Source: CAYUWM01 sp964448395 (lineage in GTDB: Bacteria > Chloroflexota > Dehalococcoidia > E44-bin15). Taken from it: a stretch of 23,078 bases of DNA. The stretch lies in contig CAYUWM010000024.1 in assembly GCA_964448395.1 (NCBI GenBank), positions 1 through 23,078 on the forward strand, in the 5' to 3' direction. The notes under the pieces are model-generated. The model saw only the letters and a program-made list of their open reading frames with translations. It was not told the origin of the DNA and made no database searches. The translations under genes and the position numbers were made by a program. Below are positions 1 through 9,016 of the stretch, in pieces. Numbering within the stretch: position 1 is the stretch's first letter; every line of letters begins with the position of its first letter.

Positions 1-100
1 GGTAAACCCGCGCCAAGCTCTTGCCGTGCTTCGGCATGCGCTCGCGCTTCTTGCGCAGACGCTTTTCCCGCCGCTCCTGCCTGGTCTCCTCCTGGTTCAC
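1..100 (-). CDS. Small basic protein, 5' part only (runs off window)
   Basis: A reading frame starts with GTG at 100 and stays open to the window edge, giving about 33 residues. The product is dominated by Arg, Lys and Glu (it begins MNQEETRQERREKRLRKK and continues with RMPKHGKSL). It starts 14 bases after the stop of the nuclease-like gene, so it looks like the next gene of the uvrB transcript. The charge pattern suggests a helical, nucleic-acid- or ribosome-facing small protein, but I do not recognise a family and infer no function. The ribosome binding site is weak (GGCGGGG). It may be longer than what is visible; the 3' end lies outside the window. Confidence 0.4.
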   Translation of the reverse strand, partial: MNQEETRQERREKRLRKKRERMPKHGKSLARVY

Positions 101-114
101 GCTGTCGCCCCGCC

Positions 115-1091
115 TCAGACGCCGTACCGCTGCTTGATGTATTCGCGCCAGTGGGTCAGCTCGTAAGACAGGCCGGGGTCTATGGCATCGAAGAAGTCCT
201 GGATGGTAAAGGCGACGAAGCTCTCTGGCTTGTGAAGCAGGGTGGGCCATGCCTTCAGCGGGTTGTGCTCCTTGTCGAATGATGGAACCATGTGCAGCAG
301 CTTATCGTTGTCGGCGTGATGGATAACCCCGAACTCCACCTTCTCGAAGCCGGCCTTGCCGTCGGTCTGTATGCAGTGAGCCAGCAGCTGGTTGCGCATC
401 AGCTGGTAGAAGTCGTAGCGGAACGGGCAGTGCTTCTCGATGGCTAGGCTGTCCTTCCAGAACGGACTGTCGGTGGCCAGGATGTGCTTCCAGTATGTGC
501 GTCCCACCTCGGCCCGATGGCACTGCTTCTGTGGCGATTTGATCACCTTCTCCGCGGCGAAGCAGCGCTGCGGGTTGAGGTTCTTATCCTGGCCGCATAT
601 GCCGAAGTTGGGCTCGGTGAACTTGAACTCGAGGAGCAGCAGGTTCGTCTTTCCGTGCAGGTTCTGCCAGGTGATGGCCAGGTCGGCGCTGGTCCTCTCC
701 CCGCCGCGTCCCCCCTTCTCGTTGAAGTAATTCTGGGGGCCGATGTATTCGAAATCGAGGTCGACGACCTCCGCCACGTCGAACTGGTGGGCGTTGAGCC
801 ATGTGTGGATGACGTTGAGGTGTTCCTTCAGGGGGAAGAACATGTTGACGCACATTACCTGCGAGCTCAGCATGTTGTGCTTGCCCGGGTGCCATACGAT
901 GTCCGACATGGCAAAGTGCTGGATGGCATCGAACGATATCTCCCGCCACAGGTTCAGCGACCAGGCGTCCTCGGGCAGGATGTGGGGCTGCATTTTGCCG
1001 TTCCACATCCCCATCTGGTTGACGCTGAGGAATTCCGATTTGAAAACGCTCTGCTTATCCTGCATCCGCTCGCGAAAGCTCTGTACTGGCA

Positions 1092-1092
<1 letters not shown>
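115..1092 (-). CDS. PD-(D/E)XK nuclease-like protein coupled to uvrB
   Basis: A 325-residue soluble protein with no signal peptide. Residues 135-160 carry a typical PD-(D/E)XK core: an acidic residue in SADLAI (D137), then a hydrophobic strand ending in LLLLEFKFTE with E155 and K157 spaced as ExK. The segment SSQVMCVNMFFPL near residue 76 resembles the conserved N-terminal stretch of PGN_0703-type putative restriction endonucleases, which is the family I favour. The ATG at 1092 shares one base with the uvrB stop (TAATG), so translation is probably coupled. This placement suggests a DNA-damage or defence nuclease, but the substrate is unknown and no methyltransferase partner lies next to it. 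The fold call is fairly sure; the family and role are inference. Confidence 0.65.
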
Positions 1093-2840
<1,748 letters not shown>

Positions 2841-2869
2841 TTTTCCATATCCACGCAGTGCGTATCTTA

Positions 2870-2875
2870 ATTATA
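2870..2875 (-). promoter_or_regulatory. Possible -10 box for uvrB
   Basis: On the minus strand TATAAT lies about 30 bases before the uvrB ATG, in an AT-rich stretch. I see no good -35 hexamer at 16 to 18 bases and no extended -10. The remainder of the 2841-3011 spacer shows no gene, no SOS box and no clear terminator. Confidence 0.3.
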
Positions 2876-3011
2876 ACTGGTATCGCTTAATTATTGTGCC
2901 GATATAGCGCAGCGTGGGACGTGTCGTTTGCTACTGTTCTATCGAGTGACAGCATAGCGTGGCACGGGTGGTGATAATATGATTTAAGTCACACGGTTCC
3001 GCCGCGGCGCT

Positions 3012-3449
3012 CTAGCGCACGGTGACCGAGAGGTTGAATGTAGCCGCCGTCACGGGGTCCAGCCCTTGGGAGCCGTTACAAACCATATGGATATCGCTGG
3101 TGCCGGCGGTCTTTGCCTCGAGGGTCCATATCCTTCTATTGAGGTTGTCCCCGGCATCGCTTTCCCACCACGGAACATATTCCTCCAGCACATGTCCCAG
3201 CACGCTGCGGTTGCTGACGGTGACCATATACCAGTGGTACCCTGTTTCGCACGTCATGGTCGCTACCAGCCAATCGCCGACATCCAGCGTCAGCTCTTCG
3301 CCCGTATCTGCGGGGCCCACGTGAACGGTTTTGCCGGCCGGCGTGGCGGTAGGCGTGGGCTGAGCCTGCTGCTCCCCGTCCCCGCACGCCGCCCCCGCCG
3401 CCAGCGTAAGGCACAGTAGCGATATCACTATTATCTTCCCCATCCTCAT
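3012..3449 (-). CDS. Divergent chagasin-like (I42) lipoprotein
   Basis: A 145-residue exported protein. A hydrophobic signal (IIVISLLCLTLAAGAAC) ends at Cys22, a probable lipidation site, although Gly at -3 is not the usual lipobox residue. A Pro/Thr linker follows, then a beta-rich domain (residues 40-145) that aligns by eye with the neighbouring I42 protein. I42 proteins block papain-like cysteine proteases with three loops. Here all three are changed: CETGYHW (67-73) replaces NPTTGF, GDNLNRRIW (100-108) lacks the paired glycines, and CNGSQGLDP replaces RPWE. Cys67 and Cys124 could form a disulfide. It is probably a duplicate that has lost or changed its target. Ribosome binding site AAAGGG; own promoter at 3474-3502. 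Confidence 0.7.
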   Translation of the reverse strand: MRMGKIIVISLLCLTLAAGAACGDGEQQAQPTPTATPAGKTVHVGPADTGEELTLDVGDWLVATMTCETGYHWYMVTVSNRSVLGHVLEEYVPWWESDAGDNLNRRIWTLEAKTAGTSDIHMVCNGSQGLDPVTAATFNLSVTVR

Positions 3450-3473
3450 AGTCGTAACCCTTTCGGGAATTGT

Positions 3474-3502
3474 ATTTTATAAATATATGGCGCGGCTGTC
3501 AA
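3474..3502 (-). promoter_or_regulatory. Sigma-70-type promoter of the divergent chagasin-like gene
   Basis: On the minus strand TTGACA (3497-3502) and TAAAAT (3474-3479) are separated by 17 bases. The predicted transcript starts near 3467, about 18 bases before the ATG at 3449. Confidence 0.75.
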
Positions 3503-3516
3503 CCGCCCGCTTGGGC

Positions 3517-3960
3517 CTACTGCACGGTGACCGATATGTTGAACCGCTGCGCCGGCGGCACCGACTCCCACGGGCGGGAGTACGTCATCTCGATGGTGGC
3601 GCTGCCCGCCTTGAGCGGCTGGAAGGTCCACAGCTCCTCGCCGCCCTGTCCCACTATCGGCGAAGACGTCGGCTCGGGGCCCTTGTACTCGTCGTGCACC
3701 TTGCTCAGCACGCTTTCGTCGCTGATGCTCACCAGCGCCCACTGGAAGCCCGTCGTCGGGTTGGAGTCCAGCGCCACGATGAGCGAATCGCCCACCTTGA
3801 GCGCGATGTCGGTGCCCGCGTCGTCCTCGGTGACCCACACCTCCTGCGCCGTGGTCGTGGCGGTAGGCGTGGGCTGCGCCTGCTGCTCCCCGCCGTTGCA
3901 CCCCGCCCCCGCCAGCACCGCGACCGCCAGCAGTAATACGACTATGCTCTTTACTCTCAT
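3517..3960 (-). CDS. Chagasin-family (I42) protease inhibitor lipoprotein
   Basis: A 147-residue exported protein. The signal segment VVLLLAVAVLAGAGC gives a probable lipid-anchored Cys21, followed by a Pro/Thr linker and an I42 domain (about residues 41-147). All three inhibitory loops are visible: NPTTGF (67-72), GQGGEELW (104-111) and RPWE (129-132). The family inhibits C1-type cysteine proteases by occupying the active-site cleft. The protein should sit on the outer face of the membrane, guarding against host, grazer or self proteases; which one is unknown. The start has a very strong ribosome binding site (GGAGGAGGGG). The signal-linker region EQQAQPTPTAT is shared exactly with the downstream paralogue, which implies tandem duplication. 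Confidence 0.85.
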   Translation of the reverse strand: MRVKSIVVLLLAVAVLAGAGCNGGEQQAQPTPTATTTAQEVWVTEDDAGTDIALKVGDSLIVALDSNPTTGFQWALVSISDESVLSKVHDEYKGPEPTSSPIVGQGGEELWTFQPLKAGSATIEMTYSRPWESVPPAQRFNISVTVQ

Positions 3961-3992
3961 ATCCCCTCCTCCTCTATTCTACAGCGGATTGA

Positions 3993-4021
3993 ATTGTATG
4001 GGTATTGGGCACGGGTGTCAA
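3993..4021 (-). promoter_or_regulatory. Sigma-70-type promoter of the chagasin-family gene
   Basis: On the minus strand TTGACA (4016-4021), 17 bases, then TACAAT (3993-3998). The predicted start is near 3986, leaving a 25-base leader that holds the ribosome binding site. Confidence 0.75.
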
Positions 4022-4032
4022 TTGGGGTTGCA

Positions 4033-4965
4033 TTATGGCCAGACATACTGATAACCATCTTGGCCCGTAGACCTACATCCATCGCCTACGCATGTTGAGC
4101 TTACATTCCCTTGTTCGTTTATAGCCCAGATATAGTGTCCTTGGCAGAAATCACAAGAGCCACCATCGCAGTTGTCATTGTTAGCGCCACTAATATCAGC
4201 ACCGCTATCTGCCGTACGCATTGGATTAATTTCTCTAGCTAAGGTACAGATATCAATTATTAAGCATTCTCTCCCATCTATGACGACAGTTGAGTTTGAA
4301 CCTAGGGTTGGTAATTTGCCACCGTGGTTATCCTCGTATTGCTCTAACATGTATAGTATTTCCCACTGGTCATGTTGATATGATCCGGGCCATTTTGCCC
4401 AACCGTATTCAGTATATGTAAAGCCGGAACCTGCTGAAATCCATATGGCAACAGTAATACCTATGACTACTAGAATTGAAGTGACTGGCAGTATTTTCAG
4501 CCGTTTGCCGTGAGGCAATGGTGGTTTGTTTACGAGTGTTGCAGTTTCCCTGAAGGACTTCGCTTCATACGGAAGCACTAATAAAACCAGGGTGCAGAGC
4601 ACAATGGCAACCCCATCTACAATTGCCCATTCAAGGTCAATATCGGAAAAGGCGGGGATAAGCCATCCCAATCCAATTATTATATTTAGGGACAATAATA
4701 CTATGCACACTCGCCAAACCCATTTCCGCCTTGTGATTAGGAGGAGCATACAAGATAATGCCATTAGAGGCGGTGGTACTGTAGTGATGGGGTTCATTAT
4801 CATAAGGCAATCGTACGAGCTGTACGGCCCTCTGAAATAAGCTAGTCCTGTTTCAAGATATACATATACCAGCAGGAGTCCCAGCGCAGTGCCCATAGAG
4901 GCGGCTATTACCATCATACGTGGTAGCCCGAACAATGTTTTCGGTTTGGTTTCTTGTTCTTTCAC
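4033..4965 (-). CDS. Membrane protein with external cysteine-rich, pilin-like domain
   Basis: A 310-residue protein starting at GTG 4965, overlapping the upstream stop by four bases. Five hydrophobic helices are visible (about 17-37, 58-78, 83-104, 113-133, 159-178), followed by a 130-residue external domain. This domain has a helix-like WEILYMLEQYEDNHGGKLPT start reminiscent of type II/IV pseudopilin heads, then cysteines at 234, 240, 266, 271, 274, 292 and 297, and the ending GHYIWAINEQGNVSSTC...GQDGYQYVWP. The same ending occurs in the lipoprotein at 14083-14580. Base composition is clearly more AT-rich than its neighbours, which may mean recent transfer. It is the last gene of the yebC operon. 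I do not recognise a named family; the pilin-like comparison is inference. Confidence 0.7.
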   Translation of the reverse strand: MKEQETKPKTLFGLPRMMVIAASMGTALGLLLVYVYLETGLAYFRGPYSSYDCLMIMNPITTVPPPLMALSCMLLLITRRKWVWRVCIVLLSLNIIIGLGWLIPAFSDIDLEWAIVDGVAIVLCTLVLLVLPYEAKSFRETATLVNKPPLPHGKRLKILPVTSILVVIGITVAIWISAGSGFTYTEYGWAKWPGSYQHDQWEILYMLEQYEDNHGGKLPTLGSNSTVVIDGRECLIIDICTLAREINPMRTADSGADISGANNDNCDGGSCDFCQGHYIWAINEQGNVSSTCVGDGCRSTGQDGYQYVWP

Positions 4966-5450
4966 TCCCCCGTCTCTATCTCCTCCGCTATGCCTATGCG
5001 CTCCACCTTGAGCGGCACGTAGTACACCCGCTTGGCGTCTATCAGATCGCGCAGCTTCTTCTCGTCCTCGGTGTAGCGCCCGCGGCCGGACTTGACCTCT
5101 ATGAAATCCACACCCTGATCGTACTTGACCCCCACGAAGTCGATGGGCGAGCCGAGGTAGAACAATCTATCGTACTTGGTCAGCTCCAGAGCCGCCAGCA
5201 GCTCGTTGAGCTTGCCGGAGCGCTTGCTGGTGCTGCCGATGATGGACTGCACCACGTCCCCGGGCATGCCCCGCAGTATCTCCTCCACCCGGCGCACCGA
5301 CATCTCCGAGGCGAGCACGGCGGTGAGCCTCTGCTCCAGCTCGCGGATGTCGGGTATCTTCACCCGCCGCGGCCTCGTGGCCAGCACATATATTATCGCC
5401 AGCAGGGCCACGATGACGATGGAAAATATTACATAGGCTGCGGTATCCAT
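4962..5450 (-). CDS. Membrane-anchored Holliday-junction-resolvase-like endonuclease
   Basis: A 162-residue protein with one N-terminal membrane helix (about residues 5-24, VIFSIVIVALLAIIYVLA), a helical linker, and a C-terminal PD-(D/E)XK-type domain. The key residues are visible: SPIDFVGV with D104, then VDFIEVKSGRGR with E118 and K120. This matches the bacterial family described as related to archaeal Holliday junction resolvases (PF10107 type). The anchor means any DNA it cuts would be met at the membrane. The ribosome binding site is AAGGAGGG, 12 bases after the radical SAM gene. Lying in the same transcript as ruvC and ruvA, it may act in recombination or DNA uptake, but family members lack a proven role that I know of. 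Confidence 0.8.
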   Translation of the reverse strand: MDTAAYVIFSIVIVALLAIIYVLATRPRRVKIPDIRELEQRLTAVLASEMSVRRVEEILRGMPGDVVQSIIGSTSKRSGKLNELLAALELTKYDRLFYLGSPIDFVGVKYDQGVDFIEVKSGRGRYTEDEKKLRDLIDAKRVYYVPLKVERIGIAEEIETGE

Positions 5451-5462
5451 GTTTAGCCCTCC

Positions 5463-6932
5463 TTAATCTGCGCCCCACACCTTGACGGCGCCGCCCTCGA
5501 TGGTGTAAAACGCGTCGGCACCCTTCTCGCCACCGCGCTGCGGCACCCGCGCCATACGCGCCAGCAGCCCGTCGAGGCGCAGGGCCAGCCCCAGGTCGAG
5601 CAGACGGCGGCATATTGTCGCCAACGGTGGTGGCATTCTACCACAACCGGCGTACAGCCGCACCAGCCCGTCGAAGCGCCGCCGCAGCGCCCGTATCTGC
5701 CCCGGGCTGGCGCTGGGCTGGGACAGCACGCTGTCCTCGTAGTAGCTGTCGGTGTGGCGGTCGGTGAGCCAGCCGCGGTCGCGGCACACATCGTATGCCT
5801 TAGTGCCGGGGTAGGGGTAGAACACCGAGACGTGGGCCACCGCCGGGCGCACGCGGGCGTTGAGCCGCACCGTGTCCAGCATCTGCCCCCGCGTCTCATA
5901 CGGCAGGCCGATCATGTTGTAGCTCAGGGTCTGGATGCCGGCCTCGTCGCAGCAGGCGAACGCGTCGATGATGCCCTTGTCGCCGATGTGGCGCTCCAGC
6001 ACCTTGCGCCGGATGTGCTCGTTGCCGCTCTCGATGCCGAAGCGTATCAGGGAGCAGCCGGCCTCCCGCGCCATGCGGGCGATGTCGCGGTCCATCAGCC
6101 CGGGGTGGCAGTTCATCTCGAAGGGCAGCTTCACCCGCTGGCTATAGAGGCGGGTGAAGTCGGCGAACCACCCCTTGTCCATCGGCAGCAGGTCGTCGTG
6201 GAACACGTGGTACTCCGCCTGGGGGAAGTCCCTGGTCACCCGCTCCACCTCCTCGATGAGGTTGGCCGGGCTGCGGAAGCGGATGTACTTCCTGCCGCCG
6301 TACAGCCGCTTCACCGCCGGGCTGCAGCAGTAGGTGCAGTTGTAGGGGCAGCCGCGCGACGCCATGAACACGCCGCGCTTCATGAACCCCAGGTCGAAGC
6401 TGCGCTCGAAGGGGAACACGCTGCGGTCGGGGAACGGCAGCGAGTCCAGGTCCTCGATCAGCGGCCGCAGGTCGTTCCTGTACAGCTCGCCCTTCTCCAA
6501 ACCCTTGACCCACAGGTTGGGTATGTTCGATATATCGCCCCCGGCGTCGAGGGCGTTGCACAGGTCGAGCAGGGCGCCCTCCCCCTCGCCGATGCACACC
6601 GCGTCGATATCGCGTATGGCTATCACCTCTTCGGGGCACAGCGTGGCGTGCACCCCGCCGCACACGTTGAGCGCGCCGCTTCTCTCCCGCGCCAGCTTCG
6701 CCAGCCGCGCCGCGTGGGGGAAGGCGTTGGTGGTCAGCGAGAAGGCCACCACGCCGGGGCACTCGCCCTCGACGAAAGCGGCGAACTGCTCGTCGGGCAC
6801 GTCGCCGGTGAGGTGGATGAAGCAGCAGTCGTGGCCCCCCTGTCGCAGGCAGGCGATGAGGGAGGCGATCCCGACGTGGAACGGCCCCATCTGCTCATAG
6901 CTGGGGTCGATATAGGCGAAGGCCACTTTCAT
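5463..6932 (-). CDS. B12-binding-type radical SAM enzyme
   Basis: A 489-residue protein. Residues 1-140 form a cobalamin-binding-like Rossmann domain (AFAYIDPSYEQMGPFHVGIA; CGGVHATLCPEEV; IDAVCIGEGEGAL) without a clear DxHxxG motif, so cobalamin would bind base-on/His-off or not at all. The radical SAM core follows with C195, C199 and C202 in SRGCPYNCTYCC, which ligate a 4Fe-4S cluster. Later motifs FGIESGNE and YNMIGLPYET are typical of the class. Its partner immediately upstream is a SAM-dependent methyltransferase, which suggests they modify the same lipid, antibiotic-like or cell-envelope substrate; the substrate cannot be read from sequence. Ribosome binding site AGGAAAA seven bases from ATG; 13 bases after the methyltransferase stop. 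Confidence 0.85.
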   Translation of the reverse strand: MKVAFAYIDPSYEQMGPFHVGIASLIACLRQGGHDCCFIHLTGDVPDEQFAAFVEGECPGVVAFSLTTNAFPHAARLAKLARERSGALNVCGGVHATLCPEEVIAIRDIDAVCIGEGEGALLDLCNALDAGGDISNIPNLWVKGLEKGELYRNDLRPLIEDLDSLPFPDRSVFPFERSFDLGFMKRGVFMASRGCPYNCTYCCSPAVKRLYGGRKYIRFRSPANLIEEVERVTRDFPQAEYHVFHDDLLPMDKGWFADFTRLYSQRVKLPFEMNCHPGLMDRDIARMAREAGCSLIRFGIESGNEHIRRKVLERHIGDKGIIDAFACCDEAGIQTLSYNMIGLPYETRGQMLDTVRLNARVRPAVAHVSVFYPYPGTKAYDVCRDRGWLTDRHTDSYYEDSVLSQPSASPGQIRALRRRFDGLVRLYAGCGRMPPPLATICRRLLDLGLALRLDGLLARMARVPQRGGEKGADAFYTIEGGAVKVWGAD

Positions 6933-6945
6933 GGTGTTTTCCTCA

Positions 6946-7902
6946 CTATGGCTTGCGCCCGTGCAGGATAAACTCGAAGGCGTAGCGGTCGAAGATGCGG
7001 GGCATGGTGCGCCCCAGCCGCTCCCACGTCCGGGCGAGCCAGGGCGGGGTGCCGGGGGCGGTGCGGGTGAAAGCGGCGGAGCGGAATTTGCCTATGCCCT
7101 CGCTGGATAGGATGCGCATCACGTCTTTGCGGGATACGGCGTGCTCGTAGGGGGTGGGGTGGCCCAGGCCGGCGGGCAGGGGGAAGCGGGGCAGGGGCAT
7201 GTCCCGGTTGGGCTCGACGGTGATGATGTGCCCCCCGCTCTTCGCCACACGTGCCATCTCCTGCAGCGGCTTGTCGATGGGCTGGGAGTGGTGCAGAGAG
7301 CCCTTGGAGAACACCACGTCGAATGATTCAGTGCGGAAGGGGAGCCGGCGGGCGTCGCCGCACACGCAGTTCCTGGCCCCGGACTTGAGCAGGTCCTCCA
7401 TCGATTCGCCGACCACATCCATGTTGACCAGGAAGGCACCCGCCTGCTGCAGGGGCAGCGCCACCAGGGTGTCCATACCGCTGCCGACGTACAGCAGCCG
7501 CTTGCCGTTGACGCCGCCGCAGCGCTTGTGAATATAACGGCAAAGGTCGCGAGCCCCCTTGTCGGCGTAGGCCAGGAAGATGGCGGCGGCCTCTGCGTCG
7601 CCGTACACCACCCACTTGCCCCAGTTGTACAGGTGGTGCTCCCACATGAAGCGGTCGGTCTCGGGGTCGCCGGCATCCTGCAGGTCCTCCCCCATCCGCA
7701 TGCCGGCCATCAGCCTCTCGGTGTACTGCTCCTTGTGCCGCAGCGCATCGGCGAGGGCGGCGGGCAGCATCCGCGGCACCCCGTTGACGATAGGGTAGCG
7801 GGCGCCGCACGAGGGGCATGATATTGCATTGCCGCCAGCCAGCGACAGCTCTGCAGAGCCGCACTCGGGACAGGCTAAAAGCTCAATTAAATCGCGGTCC
7901 AT
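6946..7902 (-). CDS. SAM-dependent methyltransferase with Trm112-like zinc domain
   Basis: A 318-residue fusion. The N-terminus (residues 5-47) is a Trm112-like zinc knuckle with C11, C14, C29 and C32 (LLACPECG; SCPSCGARYPIVNGVPRML). After a helical linker, a class I methyltransferase domain covers about 133-260: motif I LLYVGSGMDT (SGMD in place of the usual GxGxG), GDARRLPFRTESFDVVFSKG and a post-motif SLHH, as in the type 11 family. It begins 13 bases after ruvA, with no obvious ribosome binding site, and precedes the radical SAM enzyme. Fusions of this kind often act on quinones, lipids or natural products; the actual substrate is unknown. The family call is firm. Confidence 0.82.
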   Translation of the reverse strand: MDRDLIELLACPECGSAELSLAGGNAISCPSCGARYPIVNGVPRMLPAALADALRHKEQYTERLMAGMRMGEDLQDAGDPETDRFMWEHHLYNWGKWVVYGDAEAAAIFLAYADKGARDLCRYIHKRCGGVNGKRLLYVGSGMDTLVALPLQQAGAFLVNMDVVGESMEDLLKSGARNCVCGDARRLPFRTESFDVVFSKGSLHHSQPIDKPLQEMARVAKSGGHIITVEPNRDMPLPRFPLPAGLGHPTPYEHAVSRKDVMRILSSEGIGKFRSAAFTRTAPGTPPWLARTWERLGRTMPRIFDRYAFEFILHGRKP

Positions 7903-7915
7903 GGTTTACATAAGG

Positions 7916-8488
7916 CTAGCGGGCGGCGAAATACTGGAGCGCCAGCTTTATCTTCTCCTCCACGGTGAGGTCCGGCGAATCGGGCAGGGAGGCAAGGGCG
8001 GAGGTGGCCTCGGCGGCGGAGTAGCCCAGCCCGATCAGCGCGGTCAGCACCTCGGAGCCGCCCTCCGCCGGCGCGCCGACCATCAGCCTGTCCAGCTTGC
8101 CCTTGAGCTCCAGGGCGAGGCGCCCCGCCATCTTGGGCCCCACGCCGGGCACCTGCGACAACAGGTCGGCGTTGCCGCTGGCAATGGCTATCGCCAGCTG
8201 GCCGGGGTTCAGCGCCGACAGTATATTCAGCGCCACCTTGGGCCCCACCCCGCTCACGCCGATGAGTATGCGGAACGTTTCCATCTCATCCTCGGCGGCG
8301 AAGCCGTACAGCGCCACGTTGTCCTCCCGCAGGTGCAGGTGGGTGTGCAGCCGCACCTCGGAGCCGATGGCCCCCAGCGTGACCAGCGTCGATGTGGGCA
8401 TGTAGACCCGCAGGCTGACACCGCCCACGCGCACGACGGCGCCGTCGGCGCTGCGCGACTGGAGCTTACCCTCGATGCCGGCTATCAT
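7916..8488 (-). CDS. ruvA: RuvA, Holliday junction DNA-binding subunit
   Basis: RuvA (190 residues, normal length) binds four-way junctions as a tetramer and loads the RuvB motor for branch migration. Domain I is the OB fold (MIAGIEGKLQSRSADGAVV). Domain II carries two helix-hairpin-helix motifs, GVSGVGPKVALNIL and VPGVGPKMAGRLAL. The C-terminal domain III (about 145-190) that touches RuvB is present. The ATG follows the ruvC stop by one base. RuvB is not in this operon; the next gene is a methyltransferase, so ruvB must lie elsewhere in the genome. Confidence 0.95.
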   Translation of the reverse strand: MIAGIEGKLQSRSADGAVVRVGGVSLRVYMPTSTLVTLGAIGSEVRLHTHLHLREDNVALYGFAAEDEMETFRILIGVSGVGPKVALNILSALNPGQLAIAIASGNADLLSQVPGVGPKMAGRLALELKGKLDRLMVGAPAEGGSEVLTALIGLGYSAAEATSALASLPDSPDLTVEEKIKLALQYFAAR

Positions 8489-8489
8489 A

Positions 8490-8990
8490 TCATCCCTCGG
8501 CTGTCAGTTTCGATACCTGTCTCTCCTGTATATGGCATATCGCCACCGCCAGGGCATCGGCGGCGTCCGCCGGCTGCGGTGGCGCGGGCAGGTTCAGCAG
8601 GATGCACACCATGTCCGCCACCTGCTCCTTGCCGCTGTGCCCGTAGCTGGTCACCGCCTGCTTCACCCGGTTGGGGGTGTAGTGGTATATCGGGACTCCC
8701 CGCTCCATAGTGGCGATAGTCGCCATCCCTATCGCCTGCCCCACCGCCAGCGCCGAGCGGGCGTTCTTGGCCACGAACGGCTCCTCGATGGCGGCCTCCG
8801 CCGGGCGGTAGCGGTCGATAACCTCCAGAAGGCCTCTATATATCGTGTGCAGCCGCTCCGGCATCGGCTCGCCGGGGGCGGCGGTCAGCGCCCCGCAGGC
8901 CACGTGAATTATATCGCCGTCCTCCTCGTCAACCACGCCGTAGCCCAGTGCCAGGGTCCCGGGGTCGATTCCCAGTACGCGCGTCTTCAT
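8490..8990 (-). CDS. ruvC: RuvC, Holliday junction resolvase
   Basis: RuvC cuts Holliday junctions symmetrically as a dimer. The 166-residue product has the four acidic metal ligands: D9 in GIDPG, E69 in AAIEEPF, and D142 and D145 in ADAADALAVAICH. I chose the ATG at 8990 because it gives the family's normal start MKTRVLGIDPG. An in-frame GTG at 9017 would add nine residues and overlap the yebC stop; it is possible but unlike the family. Gene order yebC-ruvC-ruvA is common in bacteria. Confidence 0.93.
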   Translation of the reverse strand: MKTRVLGIDPGTLALGYGVVDEEDGDIIHVACGALTAAPGEPMPERLHTIYRGLLEVIDRYRPAEAAIEEPFVAKNARSALAVGQAIGMATIATMERGVPIYHYTPNRVKQAVTSYGHSGKEQVADMVCILLNLPAPPQPADAADALAVAICHIQERQVSKLTAEG

Positions 8991-9016
8991 GCCACCCGCT
9001 CGCTGTTCAAGCCGCA

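Noticed and set aside
2880..3000. SOS box before uvrB
   Set aside because: The only GAAC-like half site has no matching GTTC four bases away.
3001..3020. Small inverted repeat near the end of the divergent inhibitor gene as terminator
   Set aside because: The stem is five base pairs with a two-base loop and no T run follows on the minus strand.
4033..4965. AT-rich membrane-protein gene as part of an insertion element or prophage
   Set aside because: No transposase, inverted repeats or target duplication flank it, and it overlaps its upstream neighbour by four bases.
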